Shown here: positions 5,808 to 6,039 of the stretch, piece by piece
How the letters are laid out: each line of letters starts with the position of its first letter
Position numbering within the stretch: position 1 is the first letter of the stretch
Source: an uncultured cyanobacterium
Lineage (GTDB): Bacteria; Cyanobacteriota; Cyanobacteriia; Phormidesmidales; Phormidesmidaceae
NCBI GenBank assembly: GCA_938029995.1
Contig: CALHGI010000286.1
Location: 1-6,039, forward strand
Direction of reading: 5' to 3'
Length of the DNA stretch: 6,039 bases
Made by a program: the position numbers and the translations under genes
The notes under the pieces: model-generated
The model's database searches: none
Told to the model about the DNA's origin: nothing
The model's input: the letters and a program-made list of their open reading frames with translations, nothing else

Positions 5808-5990
5808 GACTCCGCTCAGCCCACGGGCTACTCGCAGAACACTCGCAGACCTGGTGAGCTGGTCAGCGACTCCGCTCAGCCCACGGGCTACTCGCAGAAC
5901 ACTTGCAGACCTGGTGGGCTGGCCAGCGGCTCACCACAGGCTACTCGCAGAACACTTGCAGACCTGGGGACTAGGTTAGGGACTCCGCAG
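5808..5990. repeat. 60-bp tandem repeat, three units plus a partial fourth
   Basis: Units begin at 5808, 5868, 5928 and 5981. Units 1 and 2 are both 60 bp and differ at three positions by my count. Unit 3 is 53 bp, having lost about seven bases near its start, and the fourth is cut to GACTCCGCAG. The best conserved core, GGCTACTCGCAGAACACT followed by YGCAGACCTGG, lies at 5826-5854, 5886-5914 and 5939-5967. Each of the first two units contains GCCCACGGGC, a short hairpin. The run GGGCTTCGACTCCGCTCAGCCC at its left end resembles a repeat common in filamentous cyanobacteria (from memory). It lies upstream of the methyltransferase gene, 140 bp from its start. Confidence 0.9.
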
Positions 5991-6012
5991 AGGGGGGCTG
6001 TAGGGCTAGGCC

Positions 6013-6038
6013 ATAGTTTTAGGGGATAGCTTTAGGGG
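6013..6038. repeat. 13-bp tandem repeat cut by window end
   Basis: ATAGTTTTAGGGG (6013-6025) is followed directly by ATAGCTTTAGGGG (6026-6038), one base different. The array may continue beyond the window. Confidence 0.75.
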
Positions 6039-6039
6039 T

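Noticed and set aside
5808..5990. CRISPR array
   Set aside because: The whole 60-bp unit repeats, including what would be spacers; no unique spacers and no cas genes are present.
5770..6029. Two overlapping frames with a 20-residue repeat
   Set aside because: They exist only because the DNA repeat unit is 60 bp. Unit 3 is 53 bp and breaks the periodic frame, and there is no ribosome binding site or known family.
1..6039. An undescribed multi-gene defence, mobile or biosynthetic system
   Set aside because: All five genes are ordinary chromosomal cyanobacterial families. No transposase, integrase, toxin, nuclease or phage gene is visible.

Overview
The window is a piece of a cyanobacterial chromosome. 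The evidence is a class II fructose-1,6-/sedoheptulose-1,7-bisphosphatase of the cyanobacterial type, a glutamyl-tRNA reductase next to it, a precorrin-8X methylmutase whose opening residues are typical of cyanobacteria, and four copies of the HIP1 octamer GCGATCGC in 6 kb. Three of the four HIP1 copies are read as Ala-Ile-Ala. Genus cannot be fixed from this window; a filamentous, Leptolyngbya-like organism is only a guess.

Layout, left to right. Positions 1-235 hold no gene I can support. Positions 236-958 (minus) encode a class I SAM-dependent methyltransferase with an N-terminal hydrophobic, lipoprotein-like leader. At 1032-1067 a strong hairpin plus T-tract ends the next gene, hemA (1107-2399, minus). 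A 357-bp spacer with several dyads follows, then glpX (2757-3794, minus; GTG start). A 494-bp divergent spacer (3795-4288) separates glpX from cobH/cbiC (4289-4909, plus) and holds the densest set of unexplained short motifs. A second methyltransferase (5007-5666, minus) converges on cobH. Positions 5667-6039 contain a 60-bp tandem repeat and a 13-bp tandem repeat.

Functional reading. glpX acts in the Calvin cycle and gluconeogenesis. hemA commits glutamate to 5-aminolevulinate, the precursor of heme, chlorophyll, bilins and cobalamin. cobH acts late in the corrin branch of the same tetrapyrrole tree. glpX and hemA point the same way but are separated by a hairpin and a long spacer, so they are probably separate transcripts. 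cobH is divergent and may share regulatory DNA with glpX. The two methyltransferases have no assignable substrate.

I do not see a convincing undescribed multi-gene system. The points that merit checking are the helically phased GGGTT-like array and nested dyads between glpX and cobH, the Tyr in place of the expected catalytic His of CobH, a methyltransferase that appears to be exported or membrane-anchored, a methyltransferase with a non-canonical motif I, and the 60-bp tandem repeat at the right end.
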